The translations under genes were made by a program, and so were the position numbers. Shown piece after piece: positions 1-6,502 of a stretch of DNA of 28,628 nt (within the stretch, counting starts at the first letter, position 1; the number at the start of each line of letters is the position of its first letter). The DNA is from Micromonosporaceae bacterium (GTDB lineage: Bacteria; Actinomycetota; Actinomycetes; Mycobacteriales; Micromonosporaceae): contig DPJL01000161.1 in the NCBI GenBank assembly GCA_003543035.1, positions 1 to 28,628 of the forward strand. The letters are read 5' to 3'. The notes beneath the pieces were generated by a model that had not been told where the DNA came from, did no database searches, and saw only the letters and a list, made by a program, of their open reading frames with translations.

Positions 1-2
1 CG

Positions 3-539
3 GTGCGCGGGGTCTATGACGTTGCCGGGCTGCGGGCCGACGCCGACGTCATGATCTGGTGGCACTCCGGTTCGGCCGACGCTTTGCAGGATGCCTATGG
101 CCTCTTCCGGCGTACGACGCTCGGCCGCGCCCTGACCGGTGTCTGGTCCCAGGCCGCGTTGCATCGCCCGGCCGAGTTCAACAAGAGTCACATCCCCGCC
201 TTCCTGGCCGGTGAGGAAGCTCGGCAATATGTCTGCGTCTATCCGTTCGTGCGCTCCTACGAGTGGTACCTGCTGCCCGACGAGGACCGCCGGGAAATGC
301 TCGCCGAGCACGGCAAGATGGCGCGCGGCTATCCGGATGTTCGTGCCAACACCGTGGCCAGTTTCGCGCTCGGCGATTACGAGTGGATGCTCGCCTTCGA
401 GGCAGACGAGCTGCACCGCATCGTGGACCTGATGCGCGATCTACGCGCCTCGACCGCAAGAAGGCACGTCAGGGAAGAGGTCCCGTTCTACACAGGGCGG
501 CGCAGGTCGGTAAGGGAGATCGTGGCCGCGCTCCCATAA
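3..539 (+). CDS. hemQ: Coproheme decarboxylase HemQ/ChdC (chlorite dismutase family), 5' truncated by window edge
   Basis: This enzyme performs the last step of the coproporphyrin-dependent heme pathway: it oxidatively decarboxylates two propionates of coproheme to give heme b, in the cytoplasm. The 178 visible residues cover the C-terminal three quarters of a family usually about 230 residues long. The GTG at position 3 is an internal Val codon, not the start. In the fragment His63, Tyr80, Trp88 and His103 have exactly the spacing of His118, Tyr135, Trp143 and proximal heme ligand His158 of Corynebacterium diphtheriae ChdC (numbers recalled from the literature), so the active site looks intact. 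The motifs YPFVRSYEWYLLP and HGKMARGYPDVRANT are family hallmarks. It ends 62 bp before the lacI-type gene and is probably unrelated to the sugar locus. The beginning of the gene lies outside the window. Confidence 0.95.
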   Translation: MRGVYDVAGLRADADVMIWWHSGSADALQDAYGLFRRTTLGRALTGVWSQAALHRPAEFNKSHIPAFLAGEEARQYVCVYPFVRSYEWYLLPDEDRREMLAEHGKMARGYPDVRANTVASFALGDYEWMLAFEADELHRIVDLMRDLRASTARRHVREEVPFYTGRRRSVREIVAALP

Positions 540-561
540 CGCGCAGAGTCATGTAAACGCC

Positions 562-599
562 GTGCAAGCTATTTGCACGATGATGCTCTAAGCTTGCAC
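562..599. promoter_or_regulatory. Candidate LacI-family operator upstream of the first lacI-type gene
   Basis: Bases 562-578 form a perfect interrupted palindrome, GTGCAA-GCTAT-TTGCAC. A further TTGCAC lies at 594-599, exactly 21 bp start-to-start from the TTGCAC at 573. The 9-mer GTGCAAGCT (562-570) is also perfectly inverted at 591-599. The cluster ends three bases before the ATG of the repressor gene, which suggests autoregulation. The same TTGCA...CTTGC arrangement with 21-bp spacing recurs before the binding-protein gene at 1584. The binding protein itself is inferred. No convincing -35/-10 pair was recognised. Confidence 0.55.
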
Positions 600-601
600 G
601 C

Positions 602-1579
602 ATGACGCGCAGATTGGCCGAGGTCGCCAAGTACGTGGGGGTCAGCGAGGCGACCGTGAGCAGGGTGCTCAACGGCCGGCCCGGGATCTCCACCGCCACC
701 CGCAATGCCGTGCTCACGGCGCTTGACGTGCTGGGATACGAGCGGCCGGTGAAACTGCGTGGTGAGCGGGCGCGCCTGGTCGGGCTGGTGCTGCCCGAGT
801 TGCAGAACCCGATCTTCCCCGCCTTTGCCGAGGTGGTGGCGGGTGCGCTGGCGAGGAAGGGGTTCACGCCGGTCCTCTGCACTAGGACCACCGATGGGGT
901 GGCCGAGTCGGACTATGTCGACATGCTCCTTGACCAGCACGTATCGGGTGTGATCTTCGCCGGCGGCAACTATGCCCAGGCCGACGCCGACCATGATCAC
1001 TATCGTCGGCTGCTCCAGCGCGGATTGCCCGCGATTCTTGTCAACGCCTCGATCGACGGGCTGGGCTTCCCACGGGTTTCGGCCGACGATTCAGTGGCGG
1101 TGGAGCAGGCCTACGGGCACCTGACTTCCCTTGGGCACGAACGGATCGGGCTGATTCTGGGGCCGCGTGATCACATGCCTTCGCAACGCAAGTTCGACGC
1201 CTTCAAAGGCGATCGCGACCTGGTCGAACGCACCATCTTTTCGATGGAGGGTGGTCATGCCGCGGCGGCTCGCCTGGTCGAGCGTGGGGTCACGGGTTTG
1301 ATCTGCGCCAGTGACGTGCTCGCCCTAGGTGCCGTGCGAGGGGCGAGGCGGGCCGGTCTTTCCGTGCCGGATGACATCTCGATCGTGGGCTACGACGACT
1401 CGAGCGTCATGACCTGCACTGATCCGCCGCTGACGACAGTCCGCCAGCCGATCGAGGCGATGGGCCAAGCGGCTGTGGCGCTCCTCGTGGCGGAGATCGG
1501 CGGCAGCCCGGTAATTGCGGACGAGCTTCTCTTTGATCCTGAACTAGTAGTAAGAGGATCTACCGCATCTCTGCATTAA
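602..1579 (+). CDS. LacI-family transcriptional regulator, likely repressor of the adjacent sugar locus
   Basis: This 325-residue protein has a LacI-type helix-turn-helix at residues 4-24 (RLAEVAKYVGVSEATVSRVLNG region) and a hinge near 45-58. A periplasmic-binding-protein-like sensor domain spans about 60-320, with the typical VSGVIFAGG, GVTGLICASD and TDPPLTTVRQP segments. Family members bind palindromic operators and are released by a sugar ligand. The start is the ATG at 602, which gives the normal N-terminus MTRRLAEVAKY. No good Shine-Dalgarno sequence precedes it, and putative operator half-sites reach to within three bases of it. A paralogue about three quarters identical lies at 11730, with only three differences in the first 84 residues. 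The gene sits 114 bp upstream of a sugar-binding lipoprotein gene in the same orientation. The effector is probably an alpha-glucan oligosaccharide, inferred from context. Confidence 0.95.
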   Translation: MTRRLAEVAKYVGVSEATVSRVLNGRPGISTATRNAVLTALDVLGYERPVKLRGERARLVGLVLPELQNPIFPAFAEVVAGALARKGFTPVLCTRTTDGVAESDYVDMLLDQHVSGVIFAGGNYAQADADHDHYRRLLQRGLPAILVNASIDGLGFPRVSADDSVAVEQAYGHLTSLGHERIGLILGPRDHMPSQRKFDAFKGDRDLVERTIFSMEGGHAAAARLVERGVTGLICASDVLALGAVRGARRAGLSVPDDISIVGYDDSSVMTCTDPPLTTVRQPIEAMGQAAVALLVAEIGGSPVIADELLFDPELVVRGSTASLH

Positions 1580-1583
1580 GTTT

Positions 1584-1611
1584 TTGCAACGACATCTAGA
1601 CTTCTTGCGAA
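1584..1611. promoter_or_regulatory. Candidate operator (21-bp spaced TTGCA repeats) before the ABC importer operon
   Basis: In the 114-bp gap between the lacI-type gene and the binding-protein gene, TTGCAA (1584-1589) and TTGCGA (1605-1610) lie 21 bp apart start-to-start, on the same face of the helix. The arrangement matches TTGCAC/TTGCAC before the lacI gene (573 and 594). The shared pattern is TTGCA, then AT at offset 10-11, then CTTGC at offset 20. It is a plausible site for one or both LacI paralogues. The function is inferred. Confidence 0.5.
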
Positions 1612-1693
1612 CCTCAGTCTTAGTCTTCTCCGCAACGTCGCCGGCACGAAATGTTCAGGTGACGTCCCTGAAATGGAGAGGACTTCGATCCAC

Positions 1694-3046
1694 ATGGACA
1701 GACGGACGTTCAGCAGGACGCTCGGCGTCGTGCTGGCCGCAGGACTCGCGGCGGGAACCATGGCCGCCTGCGCGGAGGACAAGCCCGCTGAAAGCGACGC
1801 CATAGTCACCATCACGGTGAACGGCCTCCCACCGGAGACCAACGCAGCTTTACGCAAGACGTTCCTTGATGATGTGAAGGCCTTCGAGGCGGCGAACCCG
1901 AAGATCAAAATTGACGCCCGTGAGGGCACCATGGACGCCCAGACCTTCCCCGCCCGGCTCGCCGGTGGACAGCTCGAGGACGTCTTCCACGTTTGGTTCA
2001 CCACCCCGGCCGACCTGATCGCCAAGAAGCAGGCCGCCGATGTGAGCCCTTACACCAAGGAGTTCCCGGCATTCGCGCAGCTCCGGCCGGAACTGCTGAA
2101 GATCTTCAGCGGCGCGGACGGCAAGGTCTACGGCGTACCGACCGAGCAGTACACGCTCGGGCTCATCTACAACCGCGAACTGTTCAAGAAGGCCGGTCTT
2201 GACCCGGAGAAGCCACCGACGACGTGGGAAGAGGTCCGGACCGCCGCGCAGAAGATCGCTGCGCTGGGCAACGGCACGGTCGGATACGGCGAGTACAGCA
2301 AGAACAACACCGGCGGCTGGCACTTCACCGCCGAGATGTTCTCGCGCGGAGGCGAGGTTGCCAAGCAGGACGGTGGCACCTGGAAGGCGGCGTTCAACGA
2401 CGCGACCGGCAAGCAGCTGTTGCAGGATCTCTACAACATGCGCTGGACGGACAACTCGATGGGCGAGAAGCAGCTGCTCGAATGGGTTGACCTGGTGCAG
2501 ATGATGGCCAGCGGCAAGCTCGGAATGAACGTCGGCGCGCCCGACAGCATCATCCCGATGATCAACTCCTACAGCGGCAAGGTCGCCGAATACGGCATCG
2601 CACCAATCCCGGGAGCCAAGGGCACCCTCGCTGGTGGAGCCGGCTACATGATCAACGCGAAGGCCACGCCGGAGAAGATCCGCGCGGGTCTGAAGTGGCT
2701 GACCTTCAAGTTCACCAACCCCGACCGGATCGATCAGGCGCACAAGGCGGCTGCCGACAACAAAGAGGTCGTGGGTCTGCCCGAGCCGAACCTGTGGGGA
2801 GCAGGCGACGCCAAGTCGAAGACCGAGGCCGCTCGCAAGCAATACGGCAACGTGCCGGCCGACAACTACAAGCTCTTCATCGCCAACCCGGTCGCCCTGA
2901 AGGTCGAGCCGCCCAAGGCGCAGGAGATCTACGCAATCCTCGACAACGTCATGGCGAAGGTGCTGACCGACAAGAACGCGAACATCGACGCCCTTCTTGC
3001 TGATGCTGAAAAACAGGTCAACACGATCCTGGCTGCTGTCAAGTGA
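1694..3046 (+). CDS. Extracellular sugar-binding lipoprotein of an ABC importer (SBP family 1)
   Basis: This is the substrate-capturing subunit of a carbohydrate ABC importer, tethered to the outside of the membrane. The N-terminus MDRRTFSRTLGVVLAAGLA has twin arginines, a hydrophobic stretch and a lipobox ending at Cys22 (TMAAC). The rest is a bacterial extracellular solute-binding protein family 1 fold, with typical segments GKVYGVPTEQYTLGLIYN and PPTTWEEV. Length is 450 residues, normal for the family. The ATG at 1694 was preferred over the in-frame ATG at 1673 because GGAGAGG (1675-1681) lies 12 bases upstream of 1694 and the shorter protein starts directly with a signal peptide. The gene is followed by a strong hairpin and then two permease genes. 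The substrate is inferred to be alpha-1,3-linked or mixed alpha-gluco-oligosaccharides, from the GH87-like and GH13 neighbours. Confidence 0.92.
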   Translation: MDRRTFSRTLGVVLAAGLAAGTMAACAEDKPAESDAIVTITVNGLPPETNAALRKTFLDDVKAFEAANPKIKIDAREGTMDAQTFPARLAGGQLEDVFHVWFTTPADLIAKKQAADVSPYTKEFPAFAQLRPELLKIFSGADGKVYGVPTEQYTLGLIYNRELFKKAGLDPEKPPTTWEEVRTAAQKIAALGNGTVGYGEYSKNNTGGWHFTAEMFSRGGEVAKQDGGTWKAAFNDATGKQLLQDLYNMRWTDNSMGEKQLLEWVDLVQMMASGKLGMNVGAPDSIIPMINSYSGKVAEYGIAPIPGAKGTLAGGAGYMINAKATPEKIRAGLKWLTFKFTNPDRIDQAHKAAADNKEVVGLPEPNLWGAGDAKSKTEAARKQYGNVPADNYKLFIANPVALKVEPPKAQEIYAILDNVMAKVLTDKNANIDALLADAEKQVNTILAAVK

Positions 3047-3082
3047 ACACCATTCTGGCGACTGTCACGTAACGGGGAAGGT

Positions 3083-3114
3083 GCAGGTGGGTCGGCGTCA
3101 AGAGACCCACCTGC
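3083..3114 (+). terminator. Intra-operon stem-loop between binding-protein and permease genes
   Basis: GCAGGTGGGTC (3083-3093) and GACCCACCTGC (3104-3114) form a perfect 11-bp stem with a 10-base loop. There is no T-run. The hairpin lies 36 bases after the stop of the binding-protein gene and 29 bases before the permease start. In comparable importer operons such hairpins act as partial terminators or mRNA stabilisers that raise binding protein relative to permeases. That role is inferred here. Confidence 0.75.
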
Positions 3115-3143
3115 GCCAGCCGGGCTGGGCGAGGGAGGGTGGC

Positions 3144-4022
3144 ATGGCTAGGAGCTTTGCGGGTCAGGTGAGGGATAACCTCACGGCCTATGCGTTTATG
3201 GCGGCGGGGATTGCGGTTTTCGCGCTGTTCTCGTGGTATCCGTTGGTACGCGGGGTGATCCTCAGCTTTCAGCAGGTCAACTTTGTGACCGACCCGTGGT
3301 GGGTGGGTTTCGACAACTACCGGACGATCTTTGACGACCCGCTGTTCTGGACGGCTTGGTGGAACACCCTCAAGTTCACCGGGCTCGCCCTGGTGCTGGG
3401 CTATCTGGTGCCGTTCTTCCTGGCGGTGCTCATCAACGAAGCCCGGCACGCCAAGGGTTTCTTCCGGATCGCCGTCTACCTGCCGCTGATGCTGCCGCCG
3501 ATCGTGGTGGTGCTGCTCTGGAAGTTCTTCTACGACCCGGGGAACGGCATCTTCAACGCCGTCCTGCGTGGCGTGCACCTGCCCGAATCGCAGTGGTACC
3601 AATCGTCTTCGACCGCGATGCTCTCCCTCGTACTCGTGGCCACGTGGTCCAACATGGGCGGCGCGTTCATCATGTACCTCGCTGCGCTGCAAAACATTCC
3701 GGGCGAGCTCTACGAGGCCGCCGAGATGGAAGGCGCCAGTGTCTGGCAACGCCTGCGCCACATCACCATTCCGCAGATGCGCTTCATCCTGCTGGTGCTA
3801 CTCCTGTTGCAGATCGTCGCCACGATGCAGGTCTTCATCGAGCCGTATCAGCTCACCGGCACCACCAATCCGGACACCATCACGGTGATGGTGCTGATCT
3901 ACCGGTACGCGTTCACGGTGAACAACGACTTCGGGATGGCCGCGGCGATGAGCGTGCTGCTGTTCATCGTCCTCGGCGCGTTCTCGGCTCTCTACTTGCG
4001 ACTTACCCGGGACAAGGATTGA
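3144..4022 (+). CDS. ABC sugar permease, MalF/UgpA type
   Basis: Integral membrane subunit of a carbohydrate importer. The protein is 292 residues with about six membrane segments, the first at about 17-37. The cytoplasmic EAA loop, which contacts the ATPase, is visible as YEAAEMEGASVWQRLRHI. The reading frame stays open upstream to 2997, inside the previous gene. The ATG at 3144 was chosen because GAGGGAGGG (3131-3139) precedes it and it gives a normal family N-terminus (MARSFAGQVRDNLTAYAF). The next permease starts eight bases after the stop. Together with the binding lipoprotein and the second permease it makes a CUT1-type importer lacking a local ATPase gene. In many actinobacteria a shared ATPase such as MsiK serves such importers. 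Confidence 0.95.
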   Translation: MARSFAGQVRDNLTAYAFMAAGIAVFALFSWYPLVRGVILSFQQVNFVTDPWWVGFDNYRTIFDDPLFWTAWWNTLKFTGLALVLGYLVPFFLAVLINEARHAKGFFRIAVYLPLMLPPIVVVLLWKFFYDPGNGIFNAVLRGVHLPESQWYQSSSTAMLSLVLVATWSNMGGAFIMYLAALQNIPGELYEAAEMEGASVWQRLRHITIPQMRFILLVLLLLQIVATMQVFIEPYQLTGTTNPDTITVMVLIYRYAFTVNNDFGMAAAMSVLLFIVLGAFSALYLRLTRDKD

Positions 4023-4030
4023 GGCTGGCT

Positions 4031-4915
4031 ATGGAAACCGAAGTTCGTACGCTGGTCTCGCCCACCATCCTCAAGCGCCACCGCACCCTTTACTTCGTGT
4101 TGCTGGTGCTGATGGTCGTGCTCTTCTCACTGGTCTTCTTCTTCCCGTTCTACTGGATGGTCACCGGGGCGGTGAAGGACACGCAGGAGGTGATCCAGCC
4201 GAACCCGACCTGGATCCCGGAGAGCTTCCACCCCGAGACGTATCTGTTGGCGTGGAAGAACATGCGCATCGGCCACTTCCTGCTCAACACCACCTACTAC
4301 GCCATCGGAACCTGGCTGTTTCAGCTCATCATCGATGTGTCCGCAGCCTACGCCCTCTCCAAGCTGCGGCCCATCTTCGGCAAGGTGATCCTGGGCGGGA
4401 TGCTGGCGAGCCTGATGCTGCCGATGACGGCTCTTTTGGTACCGGCCTATTTGACCGTCACCGACGTGCCCATCTTCGGCTGGAACCTCATCAACACCCC
4501 GTGGGCACTCTGGTTGCCGGGCGCGGCCAATGCGTTCAACATCTATGTGCTCAAACGGTTCTTCGATCAGATCCCCACCGACCTGCTCGACGCGGCAGCC
4601 ATGGACGGAGCCGGAAAGCTCCGCATGCTGTGGAATGTGGTGCTGCCGTTGTCGCGGCCGGTGCTCGCCGTGGTCTCGATTTTCGCCATCATCGGCGCGT
4701 GGAAGGACTTCCTCTGGCCGTTGCTGGTGCTGCAGGACCCAGAGGTGCAGAACATAAGTGTGGCGTTGAGCCGGCTCGCGGCCACCGGTGGAACAGTGCC
4801 GTTCACCCAATTGCTGGCCGGTCTGGTCATCGCCAGCGTGCCGATGGTCATCGTTTTCCTTGTGTTCCAGCGCCACATTCTCAGCGGCCTTTCGGCCGGC
4901 GGCATGAAGGGTTAA
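4031..4915 (+). CDS. ABC sugar permease, MalG/UgpE type
   Basis: Second membrane subunit of the importer, 294 residues with about six membrane segments; the first is at about 22-44 (YFVLLVLMVVLFSLVFFFPF). The EAA loop reads LLDAAAMDGAGKLRMLWNVVLP. The C-terminus ends in LSAGGMKG, a common ending in this family. The frame is open far upstream to 3356, but that part overlaps the first permease in another frame and is not real. The ATG at 4031 is preceded by GAGG (4021-4024) at good spacing. The stop is three bases before the GH13 start, so translation is probably coupled. Dimer formation with the product of the gene at 3144 is expected from the family. Confidence 0.95.
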   Translation: METEVRTLVSPTILKRHRTLYFVLLVLMVVLFSLVFFFPFYWMVTGAVKDTQEVIQPNPTWIPESFHPETYLLAWKNMRIGHFLLNTTYYAIGTWLFQLIIDVSAAYALSKLRPIFGKVILGGMLASLMLPMTALLVPAYLTVTDVPIFGWNLINTPWALWLPGAANAFNIYVLKRFFDQIPTDLLDAAAMDGAGKLRMLWNVVLPLSRPVLAVVSIFAIIGAWKDFLWPLLVLQDPEVQNISVALSRLAATGGTVPFTQLLAGLVIASVPMVIVFLVFQRHILSGLSAGGMKG

Positions 4916-4918
4916 TCG

Positions 4919-6466
4919 ATGTCTAACCAATGGTGGCGCTCGGCGGCCATTTACCAGGTCTACCCGCGCAGCTTCGCCGACGGCAACGGCGACGGCATCG
5001 GCGACCTGGCGGGTGTCCGAAGTAGACTGCCCTACCTGAAACAGCTTGGGGTGGATGCGATCTGGTTCAACCCGTGGTATGCCTCGCCGCAGGCCGATGC
5101 CGGCTATGACGTGTCCGATTATCGCGCCATCGATCCCATCTTCGGCACGTTGCAGGACGCCGAGCAGCTGATCGCCGAGGCGCATGCGCTGGGCATCCGG
5201 ATCATCGTCGACATCGTGCCCAATCATGTGTCGGATCAGCATCCCTGGTTTCAGGAAGCGTTGCAGGGCAGGGGGAGAGACCGCTTCTGGTTTCGGGACC
5301 GCCCCAATAACTGGATCTCCCAGTTCGGCGGCGGGACGTGGACCCAGGTCCCGGACGGGCAGTGGTACCTGCATCTGTTCGACGGTGCGCAACCCGATCT
5401 GAACTGGGATCATCCCGCTGTGCGCGACGAATTCGAGGCAGTGCTGCGATTCTGGTTCGACCGCGGAGCTGACGGCATCCGGGTCGACTCGGCCGCCTTG
5501 CTGTGTAAGCATTCCGCGCTGCCCGAGGTCAATGACGTCGGGGTGCACCCCTTCATCGACCGCGACGAGGTACACGAGGTCTACCGCTCCTGGCGCAGGA
5601 TCGCTGACACCTATGGCGATCGGGCGCTCATCGGTGAGGTATGGCTGCCCGATCCGGTGCGCTTTGCGAACTATCTGCGGCCGGATGAGATGCACACTGC
5701 TTTCAACCTCGATTTCCTATGCTGTCCCTGGGATCCGGCCAAGCTTCGCTCGGTCATCAACTCCACATTGGATAATCACGCCCCGGTGAACGCCCCGGCC
5801 ACCTGGGTGCTGTCGAACCATGACGTGACTCGCCACGTGACGCGCTATGGCCGGGAAGACACGTCCTTCAGTTTCGCGGCGAAAAGGCATGACACCCCGA
5901 CCGACTTGGATCTGGGTACCAGACGAGCCCGCGCCGCCGCCCTACTGGCACTCGCTCTCCCCGGCTCCGCCTACGTGTACCAAGGTGAAGAGCTGGGTCT
6001 GTGGGAGGTGGAGGATATCCCACCGGAGTTGCGTCAGGACCCGATGTGGCACCGCTCGGGCGACACCGACCCGGGCCGGGACGGTTGCCGGGTTCCCATC
6101 CCGTGGTCGGGTGACACGTCCCCGTTCGGCTTCAGCCCCACGGATGCGGGGGAGAAGCCGTGGCTCCCACAACCCAGCTCGTGGAAGGCATTCACGGTCG
6201 AGGCTCAGAGCGGTGACCCGCACTCGATGCTCGAGCTCTACCGCTCGGCCCTGCGACTACGCCGGAGTTTCCGCGACGAGCAGTTCGCCTGGCTCTCATC
6301 AGACCCTGAGGTGCTTGCGTTTTCGCGTGGACATCACGTCTGCGTGGTCAATCTATCCAAAGAGGAGATAGCTCTACCCCCGCACGAAAGCTTGCTGTTG
6401 GCCAGTAGCCCGCTGGCCGGCCGGTCACTTCAACCCGACACAGCAGCTTGGCTTTCGGTCCCCTAG
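4919..6466 (+). CDS. Cytoplasmic GH13 alpha-glucosidase (oligo-1,6-glucosidase/alpha-glucosidase type)
   Basis: This retaining alpha-glucosidase is 515 residues long and has no signal peptide, so it should hydrolyse imported gluco-oligosaccharides in the cytoplasm. The N-terminus WWRSAAIYQVYPRSFADGNG and the GDLAGVRSRLPYL segment are hallmarks of the alpha-glucosidase branch. Conserved region I is DIVPNH (98-103). The nucleophile is probably Asp190 in GIRVDS, the acid/base Glu240 in LIGEVW and the stabilising Asp Asp302 in LSNHD. A short beta-sandwich C-terminal domain follows from about 430. GAAGGG (4906-4911) is a good ribosome binding site. The gene is last in a tight group with the permeases. 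Linkage preference (alpha-1,3, 1,4 or 1,6) cannot be read from sequence, and the GH87-like neighbours suggest nigero-oligosaccharides. Confidence 0.93.
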   Translation: MSNQWWRSAAIYQVYPRSFADGNGDGIGDLAGVRSRLPYLKQLGVDAIWFNPWYASPQADAGYDVSDYRAIDPIFGTLQDAEQLIAEAHALGIRIIVDIVPNHVSDQHPWFQEALQGRGRDRFWFRDRPNNWISQFGGGTWTQVPDGQWYLHLFDGAQPDLNWDHPAVRDEFEAVLRFWFDRGADGIRVDSAALLCKHSALPEVNDVGVHPFIDRDEVHEVYRSWRRIADTYGDRALIGEVWLPDPVRFANYLRPDEMHTAFNLDFLCCPWDPAKLRSVINSTLDNHAPVNAPATWVLSNHDVTRHVTRYGREDTSFSFAAKRHDTPTDLDLGTRRARAAALLALALPGSAYVYQGEELGLWEVEDIPPELRQDPMWHRSGDTDPGRDGCRVPIPWSGDTSPFGFSPTDAGEKPWLPQPSSWKAFTVEAQSGDPHSMLELYRSALRLRRSFRDEQFAWLSSDPEVLAFSRGHHVCVVNLSKEEIALPPHESLLLASSPLAGRSLQPDTAAWLSVP

Positions 6467-6492
6467 AAGTCCTCTAGAAGTCCCCTAGAAGG
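6460..6492. repeat. Three exact-period 11-bp tandem repeats at the GH13/GH87-like junction
   Basis: CCCCTAGAAGT, CCTCTAGAAGT and CCCCTAGAAGG follow one another without a gap. The first copy contains the TAG stop of the GH13 gene. The last copy supplies the AGAAGGG ribosome binding site of the next gene. Each copy contains CTAGAAG, so each could act as a Shine-Dalgarno-like element. Replication slippage or a phased protein-binding site are both possible. Confidence 0.85.
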
Positions 6493-6502
6493 GTTGTGCA
6501 CC

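Noticed and set aside
3356..4030. N-terminal extension of the second permease frame
   Set aside because: It lies within the first permease gene in another frame and is rich in Arg, His and Pro. The ATG at 4031 with a ribosome binding site gives the normal protein.
4127..5695. A 522-codon minus-strand open frame across the second permease and GH13 genes
   Set aside because: Its translation has no recognisable domain and low-complexity composition typical of antisense frames in high-GC DNA. The + strand genes here carry strong family motifs.
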